64,000 nucleotides of DNA from Panorpa germanica (Eukaryota; Arthropoda; Insecta; Mecoptera; Panorpidae): positions 25,030,535 to 25,094,534 of the forward strand of contig OY783203.1 of assembly GCA_963678705.1 (NCBI GenBank), written 5' to 3'. Position 1 is the first letter of the stretch. The number at the start of each line of letters is the position of its first letter. The position numbers were made by a program, and so were the translations under genes. Shown in pieces: positions 1 to 13,000 of the stretch. The notes beneath the pieces are model-generated. The model was given only the letters and a program-made list of their open reading frames with translations, searched no databases and was not told where the DNA came from.

Positions 1-235
1 GTAAATTTAAGTTTGTTGCAAAAAATGGCAGACACCGAGGGTATTTGTTTGTTATCCGTCGAAATTGGTTTTACTGTGCATAGCACGTCATAATGCATCT
101 CTAAGTTCATTTCAGGGTTCATTTTTTGTGTTTCAAAAAGGAGCAAACTTTTGTTTTAACTTTTCAAAATCATCAGACTCTATCACAACACTCATAAAAG
201 GTTTTTCTGTATTTTTTATAATTTAATTTAATTCT
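1..235 (-). pseudogene. hAT transposase C-terminal remnant (partial at window edge)
   Basis: This segment is recognisably similar to the hAT tail at 33581-33860. On the + strand both share the order 'acaccgag', a block around 'gcatagc(a/g)c(a/g)', and a run ending in 'aattcttc(c/t)tccattgat'. The better copy encodes the hAT dimerisation region, so this one is read as the same region, on the minus strand. The frame here is broken by stops and indels and no ORF of useful length survives. It runs off the left edge, so the rest of the element cannot be seen. The family assignment is inferred through the second copy. Confidence 0.5.
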
Positions 236-289
236 TCCTCCATTGATGATTTCTTCTAAGAATAGAAGCAGTAATGAAAGCTGTAAAAT

Positions 290-1040
290 TCGAGGAGAAA
301 AATAATTAACTCTGAAGGTGAAATCCTAAGAAAAATTAGGGAGGAGAGTAGAAAGGAGGGTGGGGGAGTAGCCTGAAAAAAGAAAGGTGTATTTTTAAAG
401 GAATGGAATGGCGACAGAGGCAGAGAGAAGAAGAGAAGAAGGCACAAGTGTGGAAGAGGAGCTAAGGAGAAGAGACAGGGAGATACAACAACAGAAAAGA
501 ATGGAAAAAATTTAGAAGAGCAAGTAAAACAAAAGATATAAAAGGATTTGGGAGAAGGAGCTACCAGAATACTTAAGAAAAAGACACAAAAAACATGAGA
601 AGGATTGTCAGATTCAGATTGGGACACGAGGAGAAAGAAAACAGATACTGGGCAAATAGCGAGAAAAGGATTTGCAGGGTGTGCGGAACGGAGATAGAAA
701 CATTGGAGCACAACAAGTTTTCAAGTGAGAAAGGTAATAAACAAAAAGAATGTTGGTCAATTATTAAAGGAAGGGAAGAGGTGGATGGCGGAGATAGAGA
801 AAAGGAGCGAGGAAAGAGAAGGAATGGCAGAATAGAAACAGGAGGGAGGATAGCAGGAGGAGCGAAGCAGTAGCAGTAGCAGTTTTGTTTTTTATTTTTA
901 TAAGGAAATTTTTTTTCTTTTGGAAGGAGTGAGAATGTGTAGATATAATAAGGATCAAAGATGAATTAAGCACAATGATATGTAAATTAATGAGTTAAGG
1001 CACAAGAATGTAGTGCCAAATGGCAAAAACATTAAAATAA
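290..1040 (+). pseudogene. 3' end of a non-LTR (LINE) retrotransposon, decayed
   Basis: The + strand is strikingly purine-rich. An ORF at 595-873 carries a short stretch with RFRLG, NRYW and a CRVCG...ETLEH motif. This Cys-X2-Cys...His pattern sits at the C-terminus of many insect non-LTR retrotransposon ORF2 proteins, after the reverse transcriptase. Just upstream, in another frame (about 530-595), the words WEKELPEYLRKR fit the normal preceding sequence, so there is at least one frameshift. Past 873 the sequence is a 3' UTR grading into A-rich DNA near 1030-1045, as expected for an element inserted by its 3' end. No reverse transcriptase core is present, so this is a 5'-truncated dead copy. 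The clade is uncertain. Confidence 0.55.
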
Positions 1041-2224
1041 AATAATGGTAAATGTTAATTTCTTTTCATCGTCATCGGCCAATAACGATGGCCATCGGCT
1101 AAGTTGTCCGTAGAATAGAATGTTGTGCAGCAATTCACTCGCTATTTGACTTGTTGAATCCGCCATAATTTTCTTCATATAATTCAGTGTGAATATAGTA
1201 TTGTGTCATTACGGATTAGAACTTTAATTGCCAATTGGGTAGGTTCAAGTTCATTCATTATGTTCAGAATCACTTCAGCACTTCAAAATCTATTACGGTG
1301 GTACAGGATGTACCGTCAATGCAAAAAGTTTATCTCTCGGTAATACGAAATACAAAATACGAAGTATATGAGGGACGAGCAAATATTGGGAAAATGAATT
1401 TTTCAATTCCCTATTAAACTGCTTTTTGCTTGTTAAAATGATTTTTTATACATATAATAGTTTAATAAATTAAAAATTACCTATAATTAATATCAAATTT
1501 ATATTAATTCAATTTAAATACAAATTAAATATTTTGAAAAAGGAATAATAAATTTTGCAACGCTGCAAATTTACGTGTGTTGACGCATGCGTAATTTGGT
1601 TCTTTCACCAATAAATTGTTATATTTTATATAACATTTATTCCGATTTTAAATTTCCCGCTCAAATTGGCATTTGCAACGTTGCCGGCTCATAACTACAT
1701 TTACTGTTTCTTAAAGGTTTTATTTAAATATTTTCGTAAATAGATATCCTTTTGATAATATAATATAATTTGATAATAATATAATTTTAGAGAAGTTAGA
1801 GAAAAGATTATTTTATATACACCAAGTTTTTGAAAGCCGTGTCACCATTTTTTTATAGTTAAAAGTTATATTATGTGGTGAAATTGAGCTAAAAATTATG
1901 ATTTGTATGGAAAATGACTATTTTTAATCATGTATAAAAAGAAAACCATAAACCCTAGGTTTCTAAAATTTTGAGACAGCATGTATTTTAACTATTTGTA
2001 TCGACCCTCCAAATTTCACAACGTTTTCATCATTTACGTTAACGTCCTATACCTCCTTAACCCCAGCATTTGTGAACAGTTTAACTCTAACAAAGCTCGT
2101 TCACTAAATTTCTATTGTTTCACGAAAACACTAATCAAATTCGCTAAAGAACTCCAACATGTTTTGCAGGATAAAATTAGCTCTTCTGAGTTCTGCCAAA
2201 ATTGTTTGGCCGTTGGGTTTTACG
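1041..2224. other. AT-rich non-coding stretch
   Basis: I see no coding region, RNA gene or recognisable repeat here. The open frame at 1981-2292 has neither coding-like composition nor a familiar motif, and is treated as chance. Confidence 0.5.
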
Positions 2225-2278
2225 TTTACGTTTGGGATCACGGGTCCGGGTCGGGTAGAGTCGGGTACAGAAAACCTA
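2225..2278 (+). repeat. Fragment of a CGGGTCCGGGTCGGG-type hAT element end
   Basis: A GC-rich island in AT-rich DNA reads 'cgggtccgggtcgggt' and ends in 'aaaacctact'. The same word array occurs at 34081-34185, next to the hAT transposase remnant, where it ends 'gtgcggaagcccta'. This looks like the outer end of a related hAT copy whose transposase tail may be the fragment at the start of the window. Confidence 0.45.
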
Positions 2279-2638
2279 CTATCGATCAGTGATATCTTTT
2301 TCTTGATAATTAATGTATTCTCAACATTGCCAAAAATGTTGAATGAAATATGAAATAGAAAGATTCTTAATTAACGAAACCACAGCATTTGGAATTGGTA
2401 TCACTTCTAGTGACGGCTATATTTTCAGCTACTTGACCATAATGGTGTCCAGGATTACTTTAACCGTTGTGCTAAAAATAGTTTGCAACTATTGCGTCAA
2501 TGCATTAGATGGACTCTGATAAAATCATTCCATATACTCATACGTATTAAACTTTAATTTAGTTAATGGTGGCAATAATTAAAGTAATAAGAAAGGAAAT
2601 CTTTGAAGTGTTTCATATGACAAATATAAAATTGCAAT

Positions 2639-2735
2639 GGACTAGACTGCTATGTCTTTGGGTTCGCTCCTTGACTACAGTTATATCTTCTGGCTTTGGT
2701 TGTTATTAAATTAAATTGATTATATAGAAACATAA
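2639..2735 (+). repeat. tRNA-derived SINE fragment
   Basis: It contains 'tatgtctttgggttcgctcc' (box-B-like) followed by 'ttatatcttctggctttggt' and 'tgttattaaat'. This is the same order as the fuller SINE copies at 32981 and 60765. The box-A half is missing, so this is a 5'-truncated copy. Confidence 0.5.
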
Positions 2736-2858
2736 TCATAAAAAGATGCAAATCGAAAAAAATTGATACTAAAAATAGTAATAATTATTATAGTCTTTGA
2801 ATACGTAATTTATTTATATGTTCAAATTAGTTTTAAAAAATGTATTCTATTAAAAAAA

Positions 2859-2976
2859 AAATATCGAGATTAACTTTACCAAAGCTGGTCCAGTGATACG
2901 TTTATTATATGGTAGTGCTCCTGCTCATCTACTTTTACGAATTTTTCCATACTTCAAGTTTGACAAACTTGTGTAA
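2859..2976 (+). other. Short unassigned ORF segment (about 38 codons)
   Basis: A stop-free stretch ending at TAA 2974-2976 reads ...TKAGPVIRLLYGSAPAHLLL and continues with a hydrophobic/aromatic run to FDKLV. The composition looks more protein-like than the surroundings, with G, P, R and L in place of K/N/I/F runs. There is no ATG and no clear upstream acceptor. I do not recognise it. It could be an exon fragment, a TE remnant or chance. Confidence 0.15.
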
Positions 2977-3244
2977 GTATAACGTACTACATGTATTACA
3001 GAGCTGCTAAATGCATGTTTTAACAATGCTCAAATATCGCGGCGCCGTCAGAGCAATGTTTGTGAGTTTGTATCCCGAAGCAATGTATGCAACTCGAGTA
3101 ACATTTTTTTTCGGAAATTGTGTGCGTTCGTAACCCGAGGTACCACTGCAAATACATACATGTAATGGCCAGCATTGTACATGAGAGTTTAGCACCTTAA
3201 ACTATACGAATAAAAAATACACTATTAAAATACAGCCGTCATCG

Positions 3245-4316
3245 CTCGAAGTGTTCACGCTGCTTCAGCGGCTAATGACAGCGCGCTCATTTTTTGATAA
3301 GCGTTAGTCTGATATGCTGTTTACAAACTTACAGAAGCATATCGTTTTACATCGCAGTTAAAAAAAAGTTATCGAAAAGTAATTCAAACGCAACAGTGTT
3401 ATTGCTTTGTATTTGGCTGGAAAATCGCAAGCAGCCATTGTTAATGAGCTCGGACATTTACATGTAAACAAAATGTTTGACTATCGGACCATTAATGTTA
3501 CAATGATACTGGTAGCATCAAAGGTGGACATCCAAATACAGCAACATCGCCAGAATAGTTCGAAAGGTGAAGGCCAGAATTCAACGTAATTCACTACAAA
3601 GCGCAGTTTAATTGGCGAAAAATCTCCATGTGTTTGCTCGTAACTTGGGGCGCATATTAAAATTAAACTCCGATTGAAGCCCTACAAAATGTAAAAATTG
3701 CAAGATTTAACACTTGCAAAAAAGGCAGTTCGCCTGACAAGAGCAAAGGTGTTGCATGTTGGTGGTGAGCTTGAAAATTTGGTCTTTTCTTATGAAGAAA
3801 TTTTTACTGTTCAGCAATATGTAAACAAACAAAACGATCATGTATGGTTACAGTGCAAATCAAAATACAAAAATTTAGATCTGCGAAAGCAAGCGTCTGG
3901 TATGGACCGCGGTAACGCCCATATGGTCATAGGGCGTAAGGTAAAACAACAAATCTACTGTGAAAAGTTTTTACTTTGTTACCTTGGGCACGTAAATAAT
4001 TCGGTATTCCCAGTTCATTTCTTGAAAACAATGGCCACCATATCGATCCACCGATTTTTCTATATGGTCCATTCTGTACCAAAATGGACAAAGGCAGAAT
4101 GGAACAAAATACCATCAGACCACTTTCGTGCAGCGTGTGAAGCTTTCCCGGACAGACTCGATACTATTCAGATGTTCAGCCACCGCACTAAAGGTGGTTA
4201 CGTCGAACAATAACATTTTTTTTTTAATTTGAAATGTTTTTACGATATACTAAACTTTCTAAATAAAAAATCAAAATTGACAAAATTACAGGAATTTTAA
4301 TTGGTAACACTTCGAG
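3245..4316 (+). pseudogene. Tc1/mariner-type transposon remnant with decayed transposase
   Basis: Two fragments of one transposase are visible. The first, around 3407-3480, reads LAGKSQAAIVNELG...KMFDYRTI, an N-terminal helix-turn-helix. The second, 3698-4213, reads KKAVRLTRAKVL, NLVFSYEEIF, QQYVNKQNDHVWL and a C-terminal FPDRLDT...KGGYVEQ ending in TAA. In active relatives the FS-D-E-K-x-F block supplies the first catalytic aspartate. Here it reads FSYEEIF, so the Asp is replaced by Tyr. Stops and frameshifts separate the parts. An 11-bp inverted repeat, CTCGAAGTGTT at 3245-3255 and its complement at 4306-4316, brackets the coding region and probably marks the inner TIRs. A TA follows the right copy. 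The element cannot be active. The subfamily is uncertain. Confidence 0.7.
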
Positions 4317-4480
4317 TACCTTACCAAAAAGTTATAAAAGAGACAATGATCCAGTATTTAAAATTGCCATATAAAAAAATGAGAAAAAAGTTTAATTAAA
4401 ATTATATTTAAAGTAAGAATTAAAATTCATTTTAATGGCCTACACCACAAGAAGATTAAAATAATTATTTGCATTATATT

Positions 4481-5000
4481 AATTACTAGAGCTTACCCCC
4501 GTCTTTTGATTTGACCTTTTGGCGTGCATGATTTGAATTCAATAAAATAATTCGTAATTACATTTCATATTTAACTCTATTTTTAAATAGAAATAATAAA
4601 CTCGCTCAATAATAAAATAATTTTTCATATAAATTGACTAAAAGATTATATTTTTTTCAACAAAATATAAAATATTTTCAATTTATTCCTTATTTGACCA
4701 ACTTTTTTTGAAAATTTGGGATTTTCTTTTCGATTCGTAAATCAGGTACCAAAGTTAGCCCCTATATCAAATTTCAACTTTCTAGCCCAATTTTTACTTT
4801 CGGCAAAAACCGCCCCCGTGCCCCGAAATACAATTTTGAATTTTTTTTTTAATGACATGTTTTATTATTAAGTAATCCAAAATTTGAGATTTCTCCAAAG
4901 TTTCCTACCGGGCCCTCTAATTTTCTCAACCCCCATTTCCAATTTTTCAATTTCTAAATTTCAAAAAATGTTAGAATTGAACACCGTAATACACATACCA
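4481..5000. repeat. Dispersed repeat, copy 1 of 2 (other copy at 47313-47870)
   Basis: Long stretches match 47313-47870 in the same orientation: 'ttacccccgtc', 'ttttggcgtg(c/t)atgatttgaat', 'caataaaataattcgta', 'tttcaactttctag', 'ttcctaccgggcc', and 'aatgttag(a/c)attgaa'. Divergence is moderate, with small indels. I see no TIR, LTR or coding motif, so the class is unknown. Confidence 0.6.
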
Positions 5001-5209
5001 AATTTCAACTTTCTATCTAAACTAATATCGAACACAGGTTAAGGCTAAACAATGATCCACTGCGTTAACCGGTGCTATATTTTCTTTGTTTTGTTGGTAT
5101 TTCGTTTAATTGTCTAAATGCTAGATATATTGATACCTTTAAGGTAGTTGTTCAGTGACAGTCTGATTTAAAATAATAGCATAGTCCACTACGAATATAA
5201 GATTATATC

Positions 5210-5482
5210 ACTTTAATTTCATGCTTTTTAAACCCCTCCCCCGTGCTTGTCGCACCTTGTCACACTTTGCGGAATCCTCACCAGCTTTCCTTGGTGTTAC
5301 ATATGTCACACATTTTGAAATAAAAATTTAGAACTTTAATAAAACAACACATTTATATAATCAATAATCCCAAAATAACAGAACTAAGTAAATGTGGCCT
5401 CCCCCTTATTGTCACATCTTATCACAATTTGTTGACCCCCTCCCCTTTGCTTATGACGTAATTAATGGATGACCCCTTACTC
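5210..5482. repeat. Remnant of a GGGGTCATCCATTAATTACGTCA-type dispersed repeat
   Basis: The right part reads as the complement of AGGGGTCATCCATTAATTAC followed by GTCATAAGC and a G-rich run. The same AGGGGTCATCCATAAA opening recurs at 19625 and 36730. The interior has paired statements of 'cccctcccc' and 'gtcacacttt/gtcacatctt', typical of a short TIR element. The boundaries are approximate. Confidence 0.4.
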
Positions 5483-5528
5483 CAGTTGAGAACATTGTGG
5501 AAGTACAGTCTCGCTTCTCTCACACACA

Positions 5529-5741
5529 TCCAAATAGCCAGGTCAGCATTTAAGGGGTGGCAGACGGGGGGCAGTAGCGGCCCCGTGGCCTCCACATGAG
5601 AGGTCCCTCCGCAATAAAGATAAAAGCAATACATTTTTGAAAAACTTGGCGGGAAAAAATTGTTCCTTTTATTCGGAAAATAATTAGGGCCTCCGCTACT
5701 TCGTTGCCCCAGGACCTCCACACCTCTAATCCGGCCCTGCA
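5529..5741 (-). mobile_element. hAT-like non-autonomous element remnant
   Basis: A GC-rich block ends at 5741 in the complement of CAGGGCCGGATTAGAGGTGT, a typical hAT-style TIR beginning CAGGG. The left boundary near 5529 is not resolved and no target duplication was identified. The interior has no transposase. Confidence 0.45.
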
Positions 5742-5749
5742 AATAGCAT

Positions 5750-8700
5750 CAATATGTATTTGTATACACACATCCATAGTAATACAGAATTGAACGTGGT
5801 AATTACACTGGGTGTTACTGAGCATCTTATTTGCGTTCAGTAGTCGTATAACTATATGTATAAGAGCATTTATTTCGTAGCCATTTGAAACAAAAATGTG
5901 TATTCTCCATAAGAGCGTGTAGAAATTACAAAATTATTATTAATTTTTACATAAACACACGGTGTGGTAAATTTTAAAATAATTAGGCTAATATGATTTG
6001 TATTTAATTGAAGAGTAATTAAGCAAAGTTTTATTAAAATTCATGATTAAACACATCCAGTGAATAACTATCTTAAGGCGATGATCTAGAATTAAAAAAA
6101 AAAACGATTTCGAAAGTATAGTCTTTTAAGAATATAATGTTAAATATTTGTAAGGATATTGACAATATTTTCGTTTCTGCAGCCGCTTTAGAATATATCA
6201 ATAGGCAAATAGCAACAGCATACTTAAAACTTTTATCTGATTTATCTCAAAAATACTTTCTTCGGGATGGTGTTGTAGAAAAAAAAAAACAGTTCAACCG
6301 AATCGTCTGAAACTTTAATATATTATTTACAACATCAATAGCTATCGTTGGAACTAGAATCATTTTTTATTTTCATTAATTTCGTATTTTTTTCATTAAA
6401 TAAGTAGTAAAAAAAATTTAGTCTTTATAATTAAAATTTCAAAAGCGCGCCATTTTGTCAATTTACAAATATTTTTTTCTCTATTTCCGACCATAACTGC
6501 ACTCATACTAATTAATAATTTTCTTGGTTTTTATTTATCAGATAAATAGAAGAGCCAAAATCGGCAACACCGTCCAGGTCCAATTTTTTGACAGAATCTA
6601 CTTCAGCGCCATTTTTAACATATTTAACAATATTTTTAAATTTCAAAAAAGATTTTTTTGTATGTAGAATAAGTGTAATGTAAGCCTAAAAAGTTAAAAT
6701 ATCGTTTTTCATTATTTTTATTGTAAAAAAAATAATTCTCAAAATATTTTAAAGTTTCGAGCTCTAGACAACCTTATGCAAAGTTTTGGATGTATTTCCT
6801 ATACATAGACACTATAAAATCTGTCAACAATGTAGAAGTTCACCAATAAAACGTAACGAGAAGCGAAATATTTGTTATTTTTAAAAAAGAAAAACGAGGT
6901 TCTGTTTGGGTGATTCTTTTGCAATATTAATACAATATGTTATAAATTGTAGTTAAATAACTGTAAGTTCGTATCCACATACAAATATTTGGTTGGTTCA
7001 AATATTTTTATGTAAAAATGTTTAATTAAATGAATCGATAATTGACATAATTTTTATGGTAGCCATTGTTACGTTAATAAAACAGAAATTCAACATAATA
7101 TTTTTAATACAAAATAAAAATGATATAAATAAAGTAAATAAACCTAAATTGCATGTAAATGTTTTTATTTAAATTGTATTACATTATTAAAACAAAAATA
7201 TAAAATATTCTATACAAACTATAATATTTTGTTTAGAAATAAAAGTAAAAGTACAATTGGATGGTGTTTGCATTTTTGCATAGCTCCGTAAAATTTCACG
7301 AAAGAAATAGTTGCTCAAAAAAATTAAATCAAATATTTTAAGGGTACTCTGTTAATTTAAATATAGAAAGAATATAATGTATAGAACATTAAACAAAGGT
7401 AAATATTAAAAAATATATATTAAAAGAAATGTAATATGTTGGTGCAATGTTAATATTATTATTTTAAAATAAAAAAAATTATCTTTTTATTCAGTAATTA
7501 AAAAACTCTTCAAACGCCGATTTTAACGTATCAACCGATTTTATAAAGTGTTGCTAAAAGATATACAACAAAAAACTGTACATATGTGTTCGTAACAGCA
7601 GCGAAGCGCAGCGGAAATAAACGAAGAATAAACGATGAAACAAAATAATATTCTGATCTAACCTAGTCGGTTTGGCGTAGTGTAAGTGTGGGACGGTGTG
7701 TACTTGAGTGACGAAGTTTGTTGTACTTTTTTAGTATTAAAATATAAAGAAATGTGTTTTTAAAAATATCTGTTTTTGTTTATTAATGTGAGAATTTGTG
7801 TTAAAAAATAAGTGAAGTTTTTATTAAATAAATGTTTACTAGTTATGGAATAAATAAAAGTAAGTTTTGAGCATGCTGTTTTAAAATAATTTTTTTTTGT
7901 TTATATACCGTTAGTGTCATGCGTACCGCTTAAATTTTTCTTTAAAATATTTTACATATTTATTTAATTAATATAATAAATATATATATATTATCAATAT
8001 ATATATAAATAATTTTATTTCATTTACTTTTTTAAAATATTATTTATATAATAATAATTAAGGATTTATTTTGCTTTATAATTGTATGTAAATATGGTGG
8101 TAAAATTTAGTACTGTAAATGAAATTATTTTTAATTATATCTTAATTCTTATACAATATTAAACCTATGCATATCTAACAAGAATAAGTCTGTACCTCTT
8201 ACTTAGTTGTTTGTTAGTTACCGGGTATACTCTAAGTAAAAAGTTTCAATGTTTATTATTTTATTTTATAGGTAACCTTTCTTTGTTGATAGTTTAGTTT
8301 GTTTGGGTAATATCATATGATCAAATTAATTGTTTAATAAATTAATATAAATATAATTTCGTAACGTAGAACTTTAGTTTATCTTACATAACGTTATGTT
8401 TATTTATTCACGTCGACCTATTTCCGAATTCTATCAGCGACGCGTCTCAATATTGGCAGTTTTTATAATGTCTAAACCACACCGCTGCCTAACAAGTTTA
8501 TAGGCTGTGGTGTGTTTATATAGAGATATATAATCAAAAACTTGATAACATCCAAGTCCAGAAATATAACACTGTTTGGGGATAATAATCAACCTAAAAT
8601 AGTTTTTACGTGATTTTAATTTCACGAACTTGCAGTACAATGATTTTTATTTAGTTAAATTAAGCCTTGATAATATGACCATTGTCTTGAAATTAGGTAA

Positions 8701-9900
8701 ATCTAAAAGTATCACATTTGTTTTATATTCAAAGCCAGGTTTCCGCCCCATAGGACCTGTTCCATACAAATGCTTATAAGGACGGATATTCGTAGCGTAA
8801 ATAACTTGCATCATAGGTATAGGTTAAGATACTTATACTATTTCAATTTGTTCTATCATTTTGTATGAAAATAGCGCTACCTGTTTATGGTGTAGTGTTT
8901 ATTTCGTTTAACAAGTGTATATGATATGTAATTTTAAGTTCGAAATTTTCTCATATTTATTCGGTATTTGATATGTGCGTAATATATGGTAGCACATTTT
9001 TTAAATGGTGTAAATTATATAACTATAATATATATTCATCTCACTGGATGAAAGCTTGTATTTTTGCTTTCATAAATCATTTAAAAGTTTATGAAAGAAT
9101 AACATTATCAGAATTTGACCCGCGTAAATTAATAATTTGGCTCGTCTCGTTCTAGCGAGTGACATACTAATACTATTTTTTATTTGTATGACAAATGTTA
9201 AAAATATTCTAACTGAAATTGATTGTACATATTTGTTTACTATGTGTTTGTGTACAAATATAGCAGCTATACAAAAGTGAAATTAGAATAACTTAAATAA
9301 AATTGTAATATAGATATGTTCATCACCTAGAAAATATGTTTTATTATGTCTTTTCATGGTTAGTCACTTGACATTCAGTATTTACTCTTTAAATACCTTG
9401 AAATTGTATCAGTTGTCTGATAAGATATAAGGAACGGTGCGAGCAGTGCACATTGCATAGACTTAAAGCGTCCTATGGACCATTCTAGGGATCATATGTC
9501 GTTGTTATCTAACAAAGCGTGAGCAGAGCTGGCGTTAGGATTTTGGGTGCTGAGAATTTGTAAATTGATACTTTTTGTATTTGATTGGGACATGCAAAGT
9601 CAATACCAAAGCAACTGGAAGTAATTATTATGTTAGAAACGTCGATATTAGTGAGTCACAATTTTGGTCCCGGGTAGTACATTCAAAGTGATGAACTTTT
9701 TTTGCTTTCATTTTAAATTTGTGTAAATTTAATTATAAACAATTAATTTTAAGAAATTAATACAATTTAAAAGTCTTTTGAGCACGGAACCTCGGTCTGG
9801 GTTCGAAAAACAAACACCTGAGTCGGCCCAGTACTACAAATGAGACTTTAAACGTAATCATGCAGATTTAAATCCTTATTTTGTTACTGTTTAATTGGTG
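5750..9900. other. AT-rich, repeat-poor stretch
   Basis: No protein-coding region or RNA gene is supported. Low-complexity A/T runs are common. A segment at about 7590-7865 stands out: it is richer in G, carries 'tgggacggtgtgtacttgag', and ends 'aaaagtaagtt', which would serve as a splice donor. It could be an untranslated first exon of the gene whose coding exon lies near 62 kb, but this is a guess. The stretch at 8434-8640 is open on the minus strand without a coding signature. Confidence 0.4.
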
Positions 9901-9905
9901 TCCGT

Positions 9906-10076
9906 TAACTTTTGACGATTTTTCGATGGCCTATATTTTCAAATTAAACTATTTATACTCACTCAAAGGTATGAGATTTATTGTACTCTTTATTTAAAGT
10001 CGGCTCATAGTTTTGTATAAACTTATATAATCTAATTTAGAAAATATAGACCTTAGAAAAATCGTCAAAAGTTAAT
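9906..10076. repeat. Short inverted-repeat element (about 170 bp)
   Basis: 'ttaacttttgacgatttttc' at 9906-9925 is repeated in inverted orientation at 10057-10076. The arms continue through 'tatattttc...aaatta', giving about 40 paired bases with few mismatches around a roughly 90-bp centre. This is consistent with a small MITE. Target duplications are not clear. Confidence 0.55.
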
Positions 10077-13000
10077 TTCATTAAAGTCACTCAGTTAAAC
10101 ATGTACAAAATAAGTGCCTAAGGCGTTTAATGTCCTCCTATTTTTGCTCCTATTAGGAGTACACATAATCAAATTCATTTTGATAAAAATTAAACACGAC
10201 ACTGCACTGGTCCGGGAAAAGACTCCAAAAACTCACATTAAGCATACATTCTCTCTGATAACAATTAAAAATTCAATTAGGGAAATAAATTTATTAAAAA
10301 AGATGTTTTTTTTTGCTGTAGTACAAAACAAATTAAAATAAACAAAGCACAATAAAAAAAAATTGTTAGCTACAATGAGTGTATTTTTTTATGTATAAGT
10401 TTTTAATATTTTCTAAACATTTTAAATAAAAAAATAAGGTGTAGAGAATCTTTTTAGATATATTTAATTGTCTTTTAATTTTGTAGTCTATGTGTATTAT
10501 TGTACATAAAGTAATCGATTGTAATTCTGTCAATTTTCAATTATCTTGAAATTTTAATCACATATTTTCATAGATGAATGAAGTTTTCTCGATTCTACTT
10601 GGTGGAAGACAAGGTAATGATTAAAAGTTATGAAATTTGTTTATTAAAGTATGATAATAAGAAATTATAAATTACTGTGCATATATTTTTTTCATGTCAA
10701 GAATTTATAATTCGAGTACTTTTGGTCCTAAACTTCATCTAGAAAGTTAAACAAAAGCAAGATTTTTATTCGACATGAAAACACTAACGTGTTTTTTATT
10801 TAAATAATAAAATTCTATTGTTTATCTTCCACACAATGTATGTTAATTGCAATCAATTGTTGTAATGAAAAGGTTTTGTAATACACCGGTAAGTTTTACA
10901 GTTTAGAAAGAGAAACTTTGGTACTGTATTAGCTCCGTCACTAGTAGAAATAATGTTATACTTTATTTATAACAAATAATTATTTGTTATCATTTAATAC
11001 ACCTTTTTATTAATTCCTAATTTATGGATTTTCAAATATTATGAAATATACTTAAATTAAGTAAAAAATGTTGTCTAAAAATAATGCGTTATCTGCTTTA
11101 CATACTATAAGAATCATAAAATTCCCTGTCCCTTTAAAACGACCTTTGCTATCATTAGAATTATAAAACTTATCGTTTGGACAGTTTTTTTTCGAATAAA
11201 TAGTACTAGGTTTCGTTTAAGCCAAATGGTATTAGTATTTTAGGTTATAGCTTGTGTTTTGTATTTTGTTCAAGAGCAAAATCTTGATCAAGAATTTCAC
11301 GTAAATTTGATTAAAACTATGATATGTATGTATATATGTAGAACTTCTTTATATACACCAATTTTTCTTTATAATCAAGTTCTAGTAACTAAAAGTTATT
11401 GCTGGTAAGTCACCTTCCGCTAGTCTGATCACTTAAAATTACCTAAATCAATTTGGTTTTATCTACGTAGATCATTACTAAGTATTACTTTAATTTAATT
11501 ATTATTGTATAAATATTATATTATTAGTATTAGTTCCTCTACAGTTATGTTTCTTGTATAAACCTCTTGTAAATATCCGCTAATCACCAAACATTGATAT
11601 TGCTTTTATACATGTTACCTTTTACTTAAATGAAAACTAGTAATATTTAATCTAGAACGGTGTCATTTGTAGCCTATTTTTTAAATCAATAAAGCGCTTT
11701 TCATATTCAATAAATTTTAATGCACCATACAAGCCAATTCCAATTATTCACATAAAATAATTATTTGTAACAGTCCTTATTATGGTCGTTACTATGGAAT
11801 TTAAGATCAAGCTAAATTATGATGAAACATCGTATTTATCAGACGAAAAATTTGACTTTATATACATTCCGTGTACTAATTTTCTTTTTCTAACTTTTCT
11901 AAAAATATTTCGTTAAGAAGATTCATAAAGACTACCAAATATACAACTTTCTCGTGCTTCGTCTTATTGTACCTTATTTCACGCTTTGTACGTTATTTGA
12001 TACAATATCTTACAGTCCGTTTTAGTCGCAAGTAATTGTGATTACTATTTTCATTTCTAGCAGTGACGTAATATTAATAATGAATCCTGGCCGAGTTCAA
12101 AGTCTGTAAGTCTACTATCGATTTTCTGAAAAAACTGTTTTTGACTTACTAGAAATTCAATTCAATTGTATACATTTAATATTTTACTTTTGTTGGTCTA
12201 ACTGCCTGAATTCTATTTTCTTATGCCACAATTACACATATAGGTATAGAATTATTTTATAACCAGTCACAGCTTCTGCATTAGCTGTTACTGTAGTTAT
12301 ACTCAAATAGATTCTATTCCTATCACTAACAACATCCTATTATTTTGACAGTTTTTATAGTTTAGTGACCTTTTATATCTTTATACAATACTGGGAGCAA
12401 TAACTTAACAACACAGTAACCAGAAGTGTTAATACAAAGAAAAAGAGCTGATATGCCATCTTAAAAGAGATTTCATAACTTTCTCCAACTGATTTTTATG
12501 TAATACTTTATTTATAATATCTATTGATTCGATTTTTGATGTACTGTATTTATAAATAGTAACTGTATTTGATGCTTGAAATATTTATAAATAATTATAG
12601 TAAAGAAACAAACCAAGGTTCAATACTTCACTTTAAATTTTTCTGTTCATAAGTTTCTCTTAAATAATTAAACTTTCTTGTATGTAAAATTATTTTCATA
12701 CCGACTTCTTTCACTGTACTATATTTATGTTACTTAATATAGTACTAAATGAATATTTTTTCGTTATGCAAATTTTTACTTGTGTATGTGTAATATTTTT
12801 GTATCAGTAATTTATTTTACTTATCAATTTAAACTAGAATCGATTTTGAAAATGTTTCCTATGAGTTAAATTGAAAAGTCACTGCGAGATTTTTGCTAGT
12901 TACTACGAGTGTCGAATGCCTCTGGAGTGATAGGGGATAATAGATTATTAAAAATGTATGCAAGCCTTTAATGCCGGTGTATGGTAACCTTTTTTGTTAA

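Noticed and set aside
595-873. Open frame as a host gene with a zinc-finger-like CRVC motif
   Set aside because: The CRVCG...ETLEH motif and neighbouring RFRLG/NRYW words fit a non-LTR retrotransposon C-terminus, and the frame is broken upstream.
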